Part shown: in pieces, positions 34,801 to 45,564 of the stretch
How positions within the stretch are numbered: position 1 is the stretch's first letter
Layout: each line of letters opens with the position of its first letter
NCBI GenBank assembly: GCA_963700955.1
Contig: CAVOZH010000011.1
Coordinates: forward strand, 496,001-560,000
Origin: Nocardioides_C sp963700955
Lineage (GTDB): Bacteria > Actinomycetota > Actinomycetes > Propionibacteriales > Nocardioidaceae
Reading direction: 5' to 3'
DNA length: 64,000 bases
Translations under genes and position numbers: made by a program
Notes under the pieces: model-generated
The model's database searches: none
What the model saw: only the letters and a program-made list of their open reading frames with translations
What the model was told of the DNA's origin: nothing

Positions 34801-35243
34801 GATCTGCGTCCTCAACCTGGGGAGCGGGCTGTGGAGCAACCGGACCTGCCCCTGGAAAGCATGTGGAGAACTTGTGACTCCCCTGGAACGACAAGTTTTC
34901 GTGCACAGAGAACTTGTAGTTTCCTCGGGCGTCATCCACAGGGGGTGAGGACGAAAATTTCGGGACTGACCTGCGGAAACGATGGTTCTCCACAGTTTCC
35001 ACGGTTGCTACGAACACTATGAGACCAATGACAACAATTCGCTCCGGGAAACTCACCCGGCCACTTTCCTGGGGACAACCCGGCAGAACTTGTCATTCCT
35101 GACGGCCCCACCCCGGTGCGGATCTTGTCGGTGCTCCTTGATGAGATACGAACTACACCTGCCGAGCCGCCCCTGGTCATGGCAGGATTCACTCCCGCAC
35201 CCCCGCCTGACCCCCCGCACGGACCCCATGGAGGCGAAAACTC
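34801..35243. other. dnaA-dnaN intergenic region, candidate oriC
   Basis: 443 bp without a gene. DnaA-box-like 9-mers: TTCTCCACA at 34862-34870 (minus) and 34986-34994 (plus), TCATCCACA at 34932-34940. AGAACTTGT occurs exactly at 34867-34875, 34909-34917 and 35095-35103, with an inverted AAAACTTGT at 34891-34899. An AT-rich stretch near 34950-35050 (CGAAAATTTCG palindrome, ACAACAATTCG) could be the unwinding element. This interval is oriC in Streptomyces and Mycobacterium. Confidence 0.65.
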
Positions 35244-36392
35244 GTGAAGTTCCGCGTCGAGCGCGACGTCCTGGCTGACGCCGTTGCCTGGGCCGCTCGA
35301 AGCCTGCCGGTCCGTCCCAGCGTCCCGGTGCTCGCCGGCCTCCTCATCGAGACCAGCCCCGACGGCGACGGGCTGGTGCTGTCGACGTTCGACTACGAGA
35401 CCTCTGCGCGTGCGACCGTCCCGGCCGACGTATCCGACGAGGGTCGTGCCCTGGTCTCCGGACGCCTGCTCTCCGACATCTGCCGCAGCCTCCCGAACAA
35501 GCCCGTGGAGATGAGCATCGACGGCGCGAAGGTCTCGCTGACCTGTGGCTCCGCCCGGTTCAGCCTCCAGACCATGCCCGTCGACGAGTACCCGACGCTG
35601 CCCGAGATGCCCGCCGCTGCCGGCACCGTGGCGAGTGACGTGTTCGCCGGCGCGGTGAGCCAGGCCGTGGTCGCTGCCGGCCGCGACGACATGCTGCCCG
35701 TCCTGACCGGCGTACGGATCGAGATCGAGGGCGACACCATCTCGCTGCTCGCCACCGACCGCTTCCGGCTCTCGCACCGCGAGCTGAGCTGGGAGCCCGG
35801 CACCACCGACGCCTCCGCGGCAGCCCTGGTCCCGGCCAAGGTCCTCGCCGACACGGCCAAGTCGCTGACCGCGGGCAGCCAGGTCACGATCGCGCTGTCG
35901 AGCACGGGCTCGGGCGAGGGCATCATCGGCTTCGAGGGCTCGGCCGGCGGAGGCATCCGACGCACCACCACGCGCCTGCTCGACGGGGAGTTCCCGAAGG
36001 TCCGCACGCTCTTCCCCAGTGAGCACGCAACTCTGGCGAGGGTCGACAAGGCCTCGCTGATCGAGTCGGTCAAGCGGGTCTCGCTCGTGGCCGAGCGCAA
36101 CACCGCGGTGCAGCTGGCCTTCAGCGACGGCGTGCTGACCCTCGACGCCGGAAGCGGCGACGAGGCCCAGGCCTCGGAGTCGATCGAGGCTGCGGTGCAG
36201 GGCGACGACATCACGACCGGGTTCAACCCGCAGTTCCTGCTCGACGGGCTCACCGCCATCGAGGCGCCGGTCGTCGAGCTGGCGTTCACGCAGGCCTCGA
36301 AGCCGGCCGTGATGGCAGGGGCGATGTCGCTCGACGCCGACGCGAACCTGGACTTCCGCTACCTGCTGATGCCACGCCGCCTGCTCTCCTGA
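35244..36392 (+). CDS. dnaN: DNA polymerase III beta subunit (sliding clamp)
   Basis: Ring-shaped processivity clamp. 382 residues from GTG 35244 with GGAGG 11-12 nt upstream. Three repeated clamp domains: FRVERDVLADAVAWAARSLPVRPSVPVLAG starts domain 1, DMLPVLTGVRIEIEG and LLATDRFRLSHRE belong to domain 2, and NPQFLLDGLTAI with YLLMPRRL at the C-terminus to domain 3. Normal length. It follows the candidate origin and precedes gnd. Confidence 0.97.
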   Translation: MKFRVERDVLADAVAWAARSLPVRPSVPVLAGLLIETSPDGDGLVLSTFDYETSARATVPADVSDEGRALVSGRLLSDICRSLPNKPVEMSIDGAKVSLTCGSARFSLQTMPVDEYPTLPEMPAAAGTVASDVFAGAVSQAVVAAGRDDMLPVLTGVRIEIEGDTISLLATDRFRLSHRELSWEPGTTDASAAALVPAKVLADTAKSLTAGSQVTIALSSTGSGEGIIGFEGSAGGGIRRTTTRLLDGEFPKVRTLFPSEHATLARVDKASLIESVKRVSLVAERNTAVQLAFSDGVLTLDAGSGDEAQASESIEAAVQGDDITTGFNPQFLLDGLTAIEAPVVELAFTQASKPAVMAGAMSLDADANLDFRYLLMPRRLLS

Positions 36393-36471
36393 CCGCTCGG
36401 GTAGGACCGCGCACCCCCGCTGGGTAGCCTGGCCGGGACCGATCACGCGACGTCTGGGAGAGGACGCACAC

Positions 36472-37476
36472 ATGGAGCTCGGACTCATCGGCCTCGGCAA
36501 GATGGGCGGCAACATGCGCGAGCGGCTGCGCCGCGCGGGGCACACGGTGGTCGGGTTCGACCGGAACCCCGAGGTCCGCGACGTCGAAAGCCTCCAGGCG
36601 TTGGTGGACGCGCTCCCCTCTCCCAAGGTCGTGTGGGTCATGGTCCCCGCAGGCGAGCCGACTCGCGAGACCGTCGCCGAGCTCGGCGGCCTCCTCGGTG
36701 AGGGCGATGTCGTCGTCGACGGGGGCAACTCGCGCTGGACCGACGACCTGGCCCATGCCGAGCTGCTGGCCAAGAAGGGGATCGGCTTCGTCGACTGTGG
36801 CGTCTCCGGCGGTGTCTGGGGCCTGGAGAACGGCTACGCGCTGATGGCCGGCGGCGACAAGGCCGACGTGGAGAAGGTCCAGCCCGCCTTCGACGCGCTC
36901 AAGCCCGAAGGCGAGTTCGGTTGGGTCCACGCCGGGAAGGTCGGCGCCGGGCACTTCTCGAAGATGGTCCACAACGGCATCGAGTACGCCCTCATGCAGT
37001 CCTACGCCGAGGGCTGGGAGCTGCTCGACAAGGTCGACATGGTCGACAACGTCACCGAGGTCTTCCGCTCCTGGCGCGAGGGCACGGTGATCCGGTCCTG
37101 GCTGCTCGACCTCCTCGTTGCCGCGCTCGACGACGACACCGACCTCGCCGGGATCCGCGGGTACGCCGAGGACTCGGGCGAGGGTCGGTGGACCGTGGAG
37201 GCGGCGATCGAGAACGCCGTACCGATGCCCGCGATCGCGGCCGCGCTGTTCGCCCGATTCTCGTCACGCCAGGACGACAGCCCGGCCATGAAGGCCGTCG
37301 CCGCCATGCGCAACCAGTTCGGCGGTCACGCCACCCGGACCAGCGCTCCCCCGACCTCGAAGGAGGCCGCGGGTGGCCCGCCCACCACGTCGGACACCGG
37401 CGAGGGCGGCCCCGACCAGGCCGCCGCGGCACAGTCGGCTGGGGCAGGCTCCGGCACCGAGCCCGCGGAGAGCTAA
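36472..37476 (+). CDS. gnd: 6-phosphogluconate dehydrogenase (decarboxylating), short type
   Basis: Oxidises 6-phosphogluconate to ribulose-5-phosphate in the pentose phosphate pathway. 334 residues from ATG 36472 with GGGAGAGGA upstream. Rossmann motif LGLIGLGKMGGNMRERL, then VVDGGNSRWTDDLAHAE and VDCGVSGGVWGLENGYALMAGG, and catalytic KMVHNGIEYALMQSYAEGWEL. It lacks the long C-terminal domain of the E. coli-type enzyme and ends in a Ser/Thr/Gly-rich 45-residue tail. Located between dnaN and recF, as in Streptomyces. Confidence 0.95.
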   Translation: MELGLIGLGKMGGNMRERLRRAGHTVVGFDRNPEVRDVESLQALVDALPSPKVVWVMVPAGEPTRETVAELGGLLGEGDVVVDGGNSRWTDDLAHAELLAKKGIGFVDCGVSGGVWGLENGYALMAGGDKADVEKVQPAFDALKPEGEFGWVHAGKVGAGHFSKMVHNGIEYALMQSYAEGWELLDKVDMVDNVTEVFRSWREGTVIRSWLLDLLVAALDDDTDLAGIRGYAEDSGEGRWTVEAAIENAVPMPAIAAALFARFSSRQDDSPAMKAVAAMRNQFGGHATRTSAPPTSKEAAGGPPTTSDTGEGGPDQAAAAQSAGAGSGTEPAES

Positions 37477-37483
37477 GGCCGCG

Positions 37484-38653
37484 GTGCACGTCGCCCACCT
37501 CTCCCTTCACAACTTCCGGTCGTACGCCGAGGTCGACGTCGCGCTCGGTCCCGGCGTCACCGCCTTCATCGGCCGCAACGGCCAGGGCAAGACGAACCTG
37601 GTCGAGGCGATCGACTACCTCGCTCGGCTCAGCTCACACCGGGTGGCGAGCGACGCGCCGCTGGTGAGACACGGGACCGACCAGGCCGTGGTGCGAGCCC
37701 TCGTGGTGCGCGACGAGCGGCAGGCGCTGCTCGAGGTCGAGCTCAACCCTGGCCGCTCGAACCGTGCCCGGATCAACAGGTCGCCGCTCCCCCGTTCGCG
37801 CGAGCTGATCGGGATGGTCCGCACCGTGCTCTTCTCCCCCGAGGACCTCGCGCTCGTGAAGGGCGACCCGTCGGACCGCCGCCGCTTCCTCGACGACCTG
37901 CTCGTGCTCCGCGCGCCGAGGTACGCCGGGGTCCGCTCCGACTACGACCGCGTGCTGCGTCAGCGCAACTCGCTGCTGAAGACGGCGGGCGCGGCCCGGC
38001 GCAGCGGCTCCGGAGGTAGCCGGGTCGAGTCGGCGCTCTCCACGCTGAGCGTCTGGGACTCCCACCTCGCACGCACCGGCGCCGAGCTTCTCGCCGCTCG
38101 GCTCGCCCTCGTGGAGGAGCTCAAGCCGCTCGTCGGCAAGGCGTACGAAGCGGTGGCCCGCGGCGCCTCCCGGTCCGACGCCACCATCGCCTACCGCTCC
38201 TCGTTCGAGCTCCCACTCACACCCGAGGAGTACGACGGGGGTCTGCCCGACCGCGGGGTTCTCGCGGACGCCATCACGGCGGAGGTCGAGCGGCGCCGCA
38301 ACGATGAGCTCGAGCGCGGCATCTCGCTGGTGGGGCCGCACCGCGACGAGCTCGTGCTGAACCTCGGCCCGCTCCCGGTGAAGGGCTACGCGAGCCATGG
38401 TGAGTCCTGGTCCTTCGCCCTCGCCCTGCGGCTTGCGTCCTACGACCTGTTGCGGGCCGGCGGCGACGACCCGATCCTGATCCTCGACGACGTCTTCGCC
38501 GAGCTCGACACCGAACGCCGAGCCCGCCTGGCCGAGATGGTCGCGGGTGCCGAGCAGGTCCTCGTCACGGCGGCGGTGCCGGCGGACGTGCCCGAGGCGC
38601 TTGCCGGCGCGCGCATCGAGGTCGCGGAGGGGGTGGTCACGCATGCCGGATGA
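37484..38653 (+). CDS. recF: DNA replication and repair protein RecF
   Basis: SMC-like ATPase loading RecA at gaps. 389 residues from GTG 37484, 7 nt after gnd. Walker A is FIGRNGQGKTNLVEAIDYL, the RecF signature VLFSPEDLALVKGDPSDRRRFLDDL, and GPHRDELVLNLGPLPVKGYASHGE near 320. Walker B is DPILILDDVFAELDTERR. It overlaps the dciA-like gene by 11 nt. Confidence 0.96.
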   Translation: MHVAHLSLHNFRSYAEVDVALGPGVTAFIGRNGQGKTNLVEAIDYLARLSSHRVASDAPLVRHGTDQAVVRALVVRDERQALLEVELNPGRSNRARINRSPLPRSRELIGMVRTVLFSPEDLALVKGDPSDRRRFLDDLLVLRAPRYAGVRSDYDRVLRQRNSLLKTAGAARRSGSGGSRVESALSTLSVWDSHLARTGAELLAARLALVEELKPLVGKAYEAVARGASRSDATIAYRSSFELPLTPEEYDGGLPDRGVLADAITAEVERRRNDELERGISLVGPHRDELVLNLGPLPVKGYASHGESWSFALALRLASYDLLRAGGDDPILILDDVFAELDTERRARLAEMVAGAEQVLVTAAVPADVPEALAGARIEVAEGVVTHAG

Positions 38654-39260
38654 GCCCGAGGGTCCTCGCGAGACCGAGTTCGGCGACCCCGCAGTGCCGG
38701 ACGACCACGCCAGCGAGGCCGGGAACGAGCCGGCTCAGCCGGACCCGGACGCCGAGCCGCACGATGACACGGGCCTCGACCTCGCGCGCAGCATCGCCCG
38801 TTCGCTCGCCGGGTCGAAGCGCCCCGCCCGCCGTACGTCTCGCCGCCCTGGCAGCAGACCCAGGCGCGGCGACCCGAAGGCATCGGGGGCGTACCCGGAC
38901 GACCGGGATCCTCAGCTGCTCGACAACACCATCGGCCGGCTGATCGCCGAGCAGGGCTGGGGCACCGACGTCCGGGTGCACGGCGTGTTCTCGCGCTGGG
39001 ACCACCTGGTCGGGCGCGAGGTCGCGCTGCACTGCCGGCCGGAGTCCTATGCCGACGGCCGGCTCGTCGTACGCACCGACTCCACGGCCTGGGCCACCCA
39101 GATGCGCCTGCTGGCGCCGACCGTGGTGCGGCGGCTCAACGAGGAGCTCGGGGACGGAACGGTCACGGTCATCGACGTGCAGGGTCCGCACGGACCGACG
39201 TGGCGCAAGGGGCCTCGCTCCGTTCGCGACGGCCGCGGCCCGCGCGACACCTACGGGTGA
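38643..39260 (+). CDS. DciA-like DUF721 protein (replicative helicase loading)
   Basis: 205 residues from ATG 38643, inside the recF 3' end. An acidic, disordered N-terminus (about 50 residues) and a basic patch (RPARRTSRRPGSRPRRG) precede the DUF721 domain: LIAEQGWGTDVRVHGVFSRWDHLVGREVALHCRPESY and LVVRTDSTAWATQMRLLAPTVVRRLNE. The domain is of DciA type, the DnaB-loading factor in bacteria without DnaC. The orthologue is Rv0004 between recF and gyrB. C-terminal GPTWRKGPRSVRDGRGP is characteristic. Confidence 0.9.
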   Translation: MPDEPEGPRETEFGDPAVPDDHASEAGNEPAQPDPDAEPHDDTGLDLARSIARSLAGSKRPARRTSRRPGSRPRRGDPKASGAYPDDRDPQLLDNTIGRLIAEQGWGTDVRVHGVFSRWDHLVGREVALHCRPESYADGRLVVRTDSTAWATQMRLLAPTVVRRLNEELGDGTVTVIDVQGPHGPTWRKGPRSVRDGRGPRDTYG

Positions 39261-39655
39261 CCGCCAGTCCCACTGAAGGCCCTGACCCGCGCTCGACCCA
39301 GCCCGACCCCGGCCAGGAACATCGCCGGAACCGCTCCCTGTGAAGGCCGGCCGAGGACGCCCTCCAGGACGCCTTGCGGCCCCCCGGTCGCGTATGGGGA
39401 CCCTGCGCCTCCCCTGCCAGGCGCTCTCGGAGGCCCTCTGTGGCCGTTAATCGACACCTCTGCTCGCGCCGACCGTCGTGTCCTGTGGATCGACACGTCG
39501 AAATCGGCGCGTGGCGGGGTACACTAGACATTGGGTCGTCACCCGCTCCGGGGTCGACCTTCGCCATGTCATCCGCCGTTCGCGACCCCTGCCCGTGCAC
39601 ATCACTTGCACCGGTCGCGGCATGCGGCCCTTGAGGATCGAAGAGGTCGAACTTC
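39261..39655. other. gyrB upstream region
   Basis: 395 bp without a gene. A weak promoter candidate is TCGAAA (39498-39503), 16 nt, TACACT (39520-39525). ATCGACAC occurs twice (39450-39457, 39489-39496). No SigR-type or TetR-type operator seen. Confidence 0.4.
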
Positions 39656-41770
39656 GTGGCTCTTGAAGACAGCACGACGCCGTCGCCCGACGAGGTAGCA
39701 GAGACAGCCGCGGCGCTCGCGCCGAAGAGTGAGGGACACGCAGTCGAGGAGGGCAAGTACGACGCCTCCGCGATCCAGGTCCTCGAAGGGCTCGAGGCCG
39801 TTCGCAAGCGCCCGGGCATGTACATCGGCTCCACCGGGGAGCGCGGTCTCCACCACCTCGTGTGGGAGATCGTGGACAACTCGGTCGACGAGGCGCTTGC
39901 GGGCCACTGCGACCGGATCGTGGTTACCCTCCAGGCGGACGGCGGCGTCCGGGTCGAGGACAACGGCCGCGGCATCCCGACCGACGTGCACCCCGTCGAG
40001 GGCATCCCCGCGGTCACGATGGCGCTCACCATGCTGCACGCGGGCGGCAAGTTCGGTGGCGGCGGCTACAAGGTCTCCGGTGGTCTGCACGGCGTGGGCG
40101 TGTCCGTGGTCAACGCGCTGAGCTCCACGCTCCAGGTCGACGTCCGCAACCGCGGCCACCACTGGCGGCAGTCGTTCCACCTCGGTGAGCCGACCGGCCC
40201 GCTCGAGCAGCTCGAGGAGACCAGCGAGACCGGCACCACCATCACGTTCTGGCCGAGCGCGGACATCTTCGAGACCACCACGTTCTCCCTGGAGACCATC
40301 GTCCACCGCATCCGCGAGATGGCGTTCCTCAACAAGGGGCTCGAGATCGTCGTGCGCGACGAGCGGCCCCAGTCCGAGGCGATCGCCGAGGCGGTGGAGG
40401 ACGGCACGATCGTGCCGGCGGTCGACCAGGCCGGCAGCGACGCGATCCGCGGTGCCGAGGGCGGTGCCTTGGAGCAGCGGTTCCGCTACGACCGCGGTCT
40501 CGTGGACTACGTCGAGCACCTCAACCGGCGCAAGGACGTCGCGCATCCGAGCATCATCGACTTCGAGGCCGAGACCAACGAGAACGGCATGAGCCTCGAG
40601 ATCGCCATGCAGTGGAACACCTCCTTCACCGAGTCGGTGCACACCTTCGCCAACACGATCAACACCCACGAGGGCGGCACCCACGAGGAGGGCTTCCGCT
40701 CCGCGCTGACCTTCCTGGTGAACAGGGCGGGCGAGGACTGGGGCTTGATCAAGAAGCCGGAGGACCGGGTCTCCGGCGACGACGTCCGCGAGGGTCTGAC
40801 CGCGATCATCTCGATCAAGCTCGGCGAGCCGCAGTTCGAGGGTCAGACCAAGACCAAGCTCGGCAACACCGAGGCCAAGGGCTTCGTCCAGCGCGTGGTC
40901 AACGACCAGCTCGGCGAGTGGCTCGAGAAGAACCCGGCCGAGGGCAAGGACATCGTCCGCAAGGCCCAGGCCGCGGCCTCCGCGCGGATCGCCGCCCGCA
41001 AGGCGCGCGACCTGGCCCGCAACCGCAAGGGCCTGCTCGGTGGGGGCGGCCTCCCCGGCAAGCTGGCCGACTGCCAGTCGAACAACCCCGCCGAGTGCGA
41101 GGTGTTCATCGTGGAGGGTGACTCCGCCGGTGGCTCCGCCAAGGGTGGCCGCGACCCGCGGACCCAGGCGATCCTGCCGATCCGCGGCAAGATCCTGAAC
41201 GTCGAGAAGGCCCGCCTCGACAAGGTGCTCGCCAACAACGAGGTCCAGGCGATCATCTCCGCGCTCGGCACCGGCATCCACGAAGAGTTCGACATCGACA
41301 AGCTGCGGTACCACAAGATCGTGATGATGGCCGACGCCGACGTCGACGGTCACCACATCCGCACCCTGCTGCTGACCCTGCTCTTCCGGTTCATGAAGCC
41401 GCTCATCGAGCACGGTTACGTCTACCTCGCGCAGCCCCCGCTCTACCGCCTGCGCTGGAACAAGCCCCACGAGCACGAGTTCGTGTACTCCGACGCCGAG
41501 CGCGACGCCCTCAGGGCGGCCGGCATCGCGGAGGGCAAGAAGCTGCCCAAGGAGAACGCGATCCAGCGCTACAAGGGTCTGGGTGAGATGAACCCCGACG
41601 AGCTGTGGGACACCACGCTCGACCCGGACAACCGGCTGCTGCTGCAGGTGACGCTCGAGGACGCCGCGCAGGCCGACGAGATGTTCTCGGTCCTGATGGG
41701 CGAGGACGTCGAGCAGCGACGCAGCTTCATCCAGCGCAACGCAAAAGACGTCCGCTTCCTCGACATCTGA
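39656..41770 (+). CDS. gyrB: DNA gyrase subunit B
   Basis: ATPase and TOPRIM subunit introducing negative supercoils. 704 residues from GTG 39656. GHKL ATPase: EIVDNSVDEALAGHCD, VEDNGRGIPTDVHP and GGLHGVGVSVVNALS. Transducer Lys region QTKTKLGNTEAK. TOPRIM: VEGDSAGGSAKGGRDP, MADADVDGHHIRTLLLTLL; QRYKGLGEMNPDELWDTT near the C-terminus. It has a 25-residue N-terminal extension before EGKYDASAIQVLEGLEAVR. Followed by gyrA after 50 nt. Confidence 0.97.
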   Translation: MALEDSTTPSPDEVAETAAALAPKSEGHAVEEGKYDASAIQVLEGLEAVRKRPGMYIGSTGERGLHHLVWEIVDNSVDEALAGHCDRIVVTLQADGGVRVEDNGRGIPTDVHPVEGIPAVTMALTMLHAGGKFGGGGYKVSGGLHGVGVSVVNALSSTLQVDVRNRGHHWRQSFHLGEPTGPLEQLEETSETGTTITFWPSADIFETTTFSLETIVHRIREMAFLNKGLEIVVRDERPQSEAIAEAVEDGTIVPAVDQAGSDAIRGAEGGALEQRFRYDRGLVDYVEHLNRRKDVAHPSIIDFEAETNENGMSLEIAMQWNTSFTESVHTFANTINTHEGGTHEEGFRSALTFLVNRAGEDWGLIKKPEDRVSGDDVREGLTAIISIKLGEPQFEGQTKTKLGNTEAKGFVQRVVNDQLGEWLEKNPAEGKDIVRKAQAAASARIAARKARDLARNRKGLLGGGGLPGKLADCQSNNPAECEVFIVEGDSAGGSAKGGRDPRTQAILPIRGKILNVEKARLDKVLANNEVQAIISALGTGIHEEFDIDKLRYHKIVMMADADVDGHHIRTLLLTLLFRFMKPLIEHGYVYLAQPPLYRLRWNKPHEHEFVYSDAERDALRAAGIAEGKKLPKENAIQRYKGLGEMNPDELWDTTLDPDNRLLLQVTLEDAAQADEMFSVLMGEDVEQRRSFIQRNAKDVRFLDI

Positions 41771-41820
41771 CGTCGAAAGACCGCTCCCACTGCCCGTCGT
41801 ACCGACGAGAGAGATAACCA

Positions 41821-44519
<2,699 letters not shown>

Positions 44520-44520
<1 letters not shown>

Positions 44521-45158
44521 TGGCCGACCGTCGTACAGACGACACCCCACTGGCGCCTCGCCGGACCCTGGAAGGAGCCGGAGCGGAGCAGTCCAAGACC
44601 GAGGCGAACGCCGCCCGGAAGCCGATGACGGGGAAGCTCTCCGAGCGCCTGTCCGGAGCGGTCTCCTCCGCGGGTGAGTCGATGCGAAGCGTGGCCGAGG
44701 CCCGCCGCAACGACAAGCCGAAGGAGCAGAGCCCTCGTACGCCGACCGCCGCGACCCGACCGAGCTCCAGCACCAGCCGGCCCCGGGTCCGCAAGGCAAG
44801 GCTGCGGATGACTCACATCGACCCCTGGTCGGTGATGAAGACCTCCTTCCTGCTGTCGATCGCCTTCGGTGTGGTGACCGTGATCGCGGTTGCGGTGGTC
44901 TGGTCCGTCCTGGGCGCCGCCGGCGTCTGGGACTCGATCAACCAGACCGTGCAGGACGTCCTCGGCGGCGGGTCGGGGACCTCGTTCGACGTGGAGAGCT
45001 ACGTCGGCACCAGCCGGGTGATGGGCTTCACGATGATCGTGGCCGTCGTCGACGTCGTGCTGATCACTGCGATCGCGACGCTGCTGGCGTTCCTCTACAA
45101 CCTCGCCGCCACGCTGCTCGGCGGCATCGAGGTCACCTTGGCCGAGGACGAGCACTGA
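44520..45158 (+). CDS. DUF3566 transmembrane protein
   Basis: 212 residues from ATG 44520, translationally coupled to gyrA. A disordered cytoplasmic N-terminus of about 95 residues, rich in Ser/Arg/Lys (SSSTSRPRVRKARLRM), precedes the DUF3566 domain. This contains IDPWSVMKTSFLLSIAFGVV and AVVDVVLITAIATLLAFLYNLAATLLGGIEVTL, two membrane helices around an extracytoplasmic loop. The orthologue is Rv0007 after gyrA. Function unknown; interaction with cell-division or DNA-topology proteins has been discussed for homologues. Confidence 0.9.
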
Positions 45159-45172
45159 GCGGCGACCTCGGT

Positions 45173-45202
45173 TTGGGGCACGCCTCGCGGATGGGGTAAT
45201 CT
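45173..45202 (+). promoter_or_regulatory. Candidate promoter of tRNA-Ile
   Basis: TTGGGG (45173-45178), 18 nt, TAATCT (45197-45202), with the tRNA starting 32 nt downstream. Match to the housekeeping consensus is moderate. Confidence 0.4.
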
Positions 45203-45234
45203 TCCCCGGCGATGCCATCGCGGTCATCGCACAC

Positions 45235-45308
45235 GGGCCTATAGCTCAGACGGTTAGAGCGCTTCCCTGATAAGGAAGAGGTCAGAGGTTCAAGTCCTCT
45301 TAGGCCCA
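45235..45308 (+). tRNA. ileT: tRNA-Ile (GAT anticodon)
   Basis: 74 nt. Acceptor GGGCCTA pairs with TAGGCCC, D-arm TAGCTCAGACGGTTAGAGC, anticodon loop CTGATAA, T-loop GGTTCAAGTCC. CCA is not encoded. Its place next to gyrA matches Mycobacterium. Confidence 0.97.
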
Positions 45309-45345
45309 CCGACCCTCGCACTCGCGAATCATGGAAGGAACCACC

Positions 45346-45471
45346 ATGAAGAAGCTCGTTCTCGTCGCCCTGGCCGCAGCCGCGGCAGTCATCGCCACCA
45401 AGAAGGTCAAGGCCGGCCAGCAGGAGCAGGCGCTGTGGGCCGAGGCCACCGACAACGTCAAGAAGGCCTGA
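45346..45471 (+). CDS. DLW-39-family small protein
   Basis: 41 residues from ATG 45346 with GAAGGA 8 nt upstream. N-terminal helix KKLVLVALAAAAAVIAT is hydrophobic and probably membrane-inserted. Then comes the amphipathic part KKVKAGQQEQALWAEATDNV, where the family name motif DLW reads ALW. Known actinobacterial DLW-39 proteins are about 39 residues and sit beside the gyrA-proximal tRNAs, as here between tRNA-Ile and tRNA-Ala. Function unknown. Confidence 0.85.
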   Translation: MKKLVLVALAAAAAVIATKKVKAGQQEQALWAEATDNVKKA

Positions 45472-45484
45472 CGCTTCTCCCTCC

Positions 45485-45557
45485 GGGGCCATGGCGCAAT
45501 TGGTAGCGCACCTGCTTTGCAAGCAGGGGGTTAGGGGTTCGAGTCCCCTTGGCTCCA
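45485..45557 (+). tRNA. alaT: tRNA-Ala (TGC anticodon)
   Basis: 73 nt. Acceptor GGGGCCA pairs with TGGCTCC (one G-T), anticodon stem CCTGC/GCAGG with loop TTTGCAA, T-loop GGTTCGAGTCC. Discriminator A at 45557; CCA not encoded in full. Confidence 0.97.
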
Positions 45558-45564
45558 CCCCTGG

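Noticed and set aside
34932..36773. Long antisense frame over dnaN and the origin
   Set aside because: It has no recognisable domain and opposes a clear dnaN.
39483..39491. TGTGGATCG as a DnaA box before gyrB
   Set aside because: Two mismatches and a single isolated site.
45235..45557. tRNA-Ile and tRNA-Ala as part of an rRNA operon
   Set aside because: No 16S or 23S sequence is present; the pair is the gyrA-proximal one of actinobacteria.
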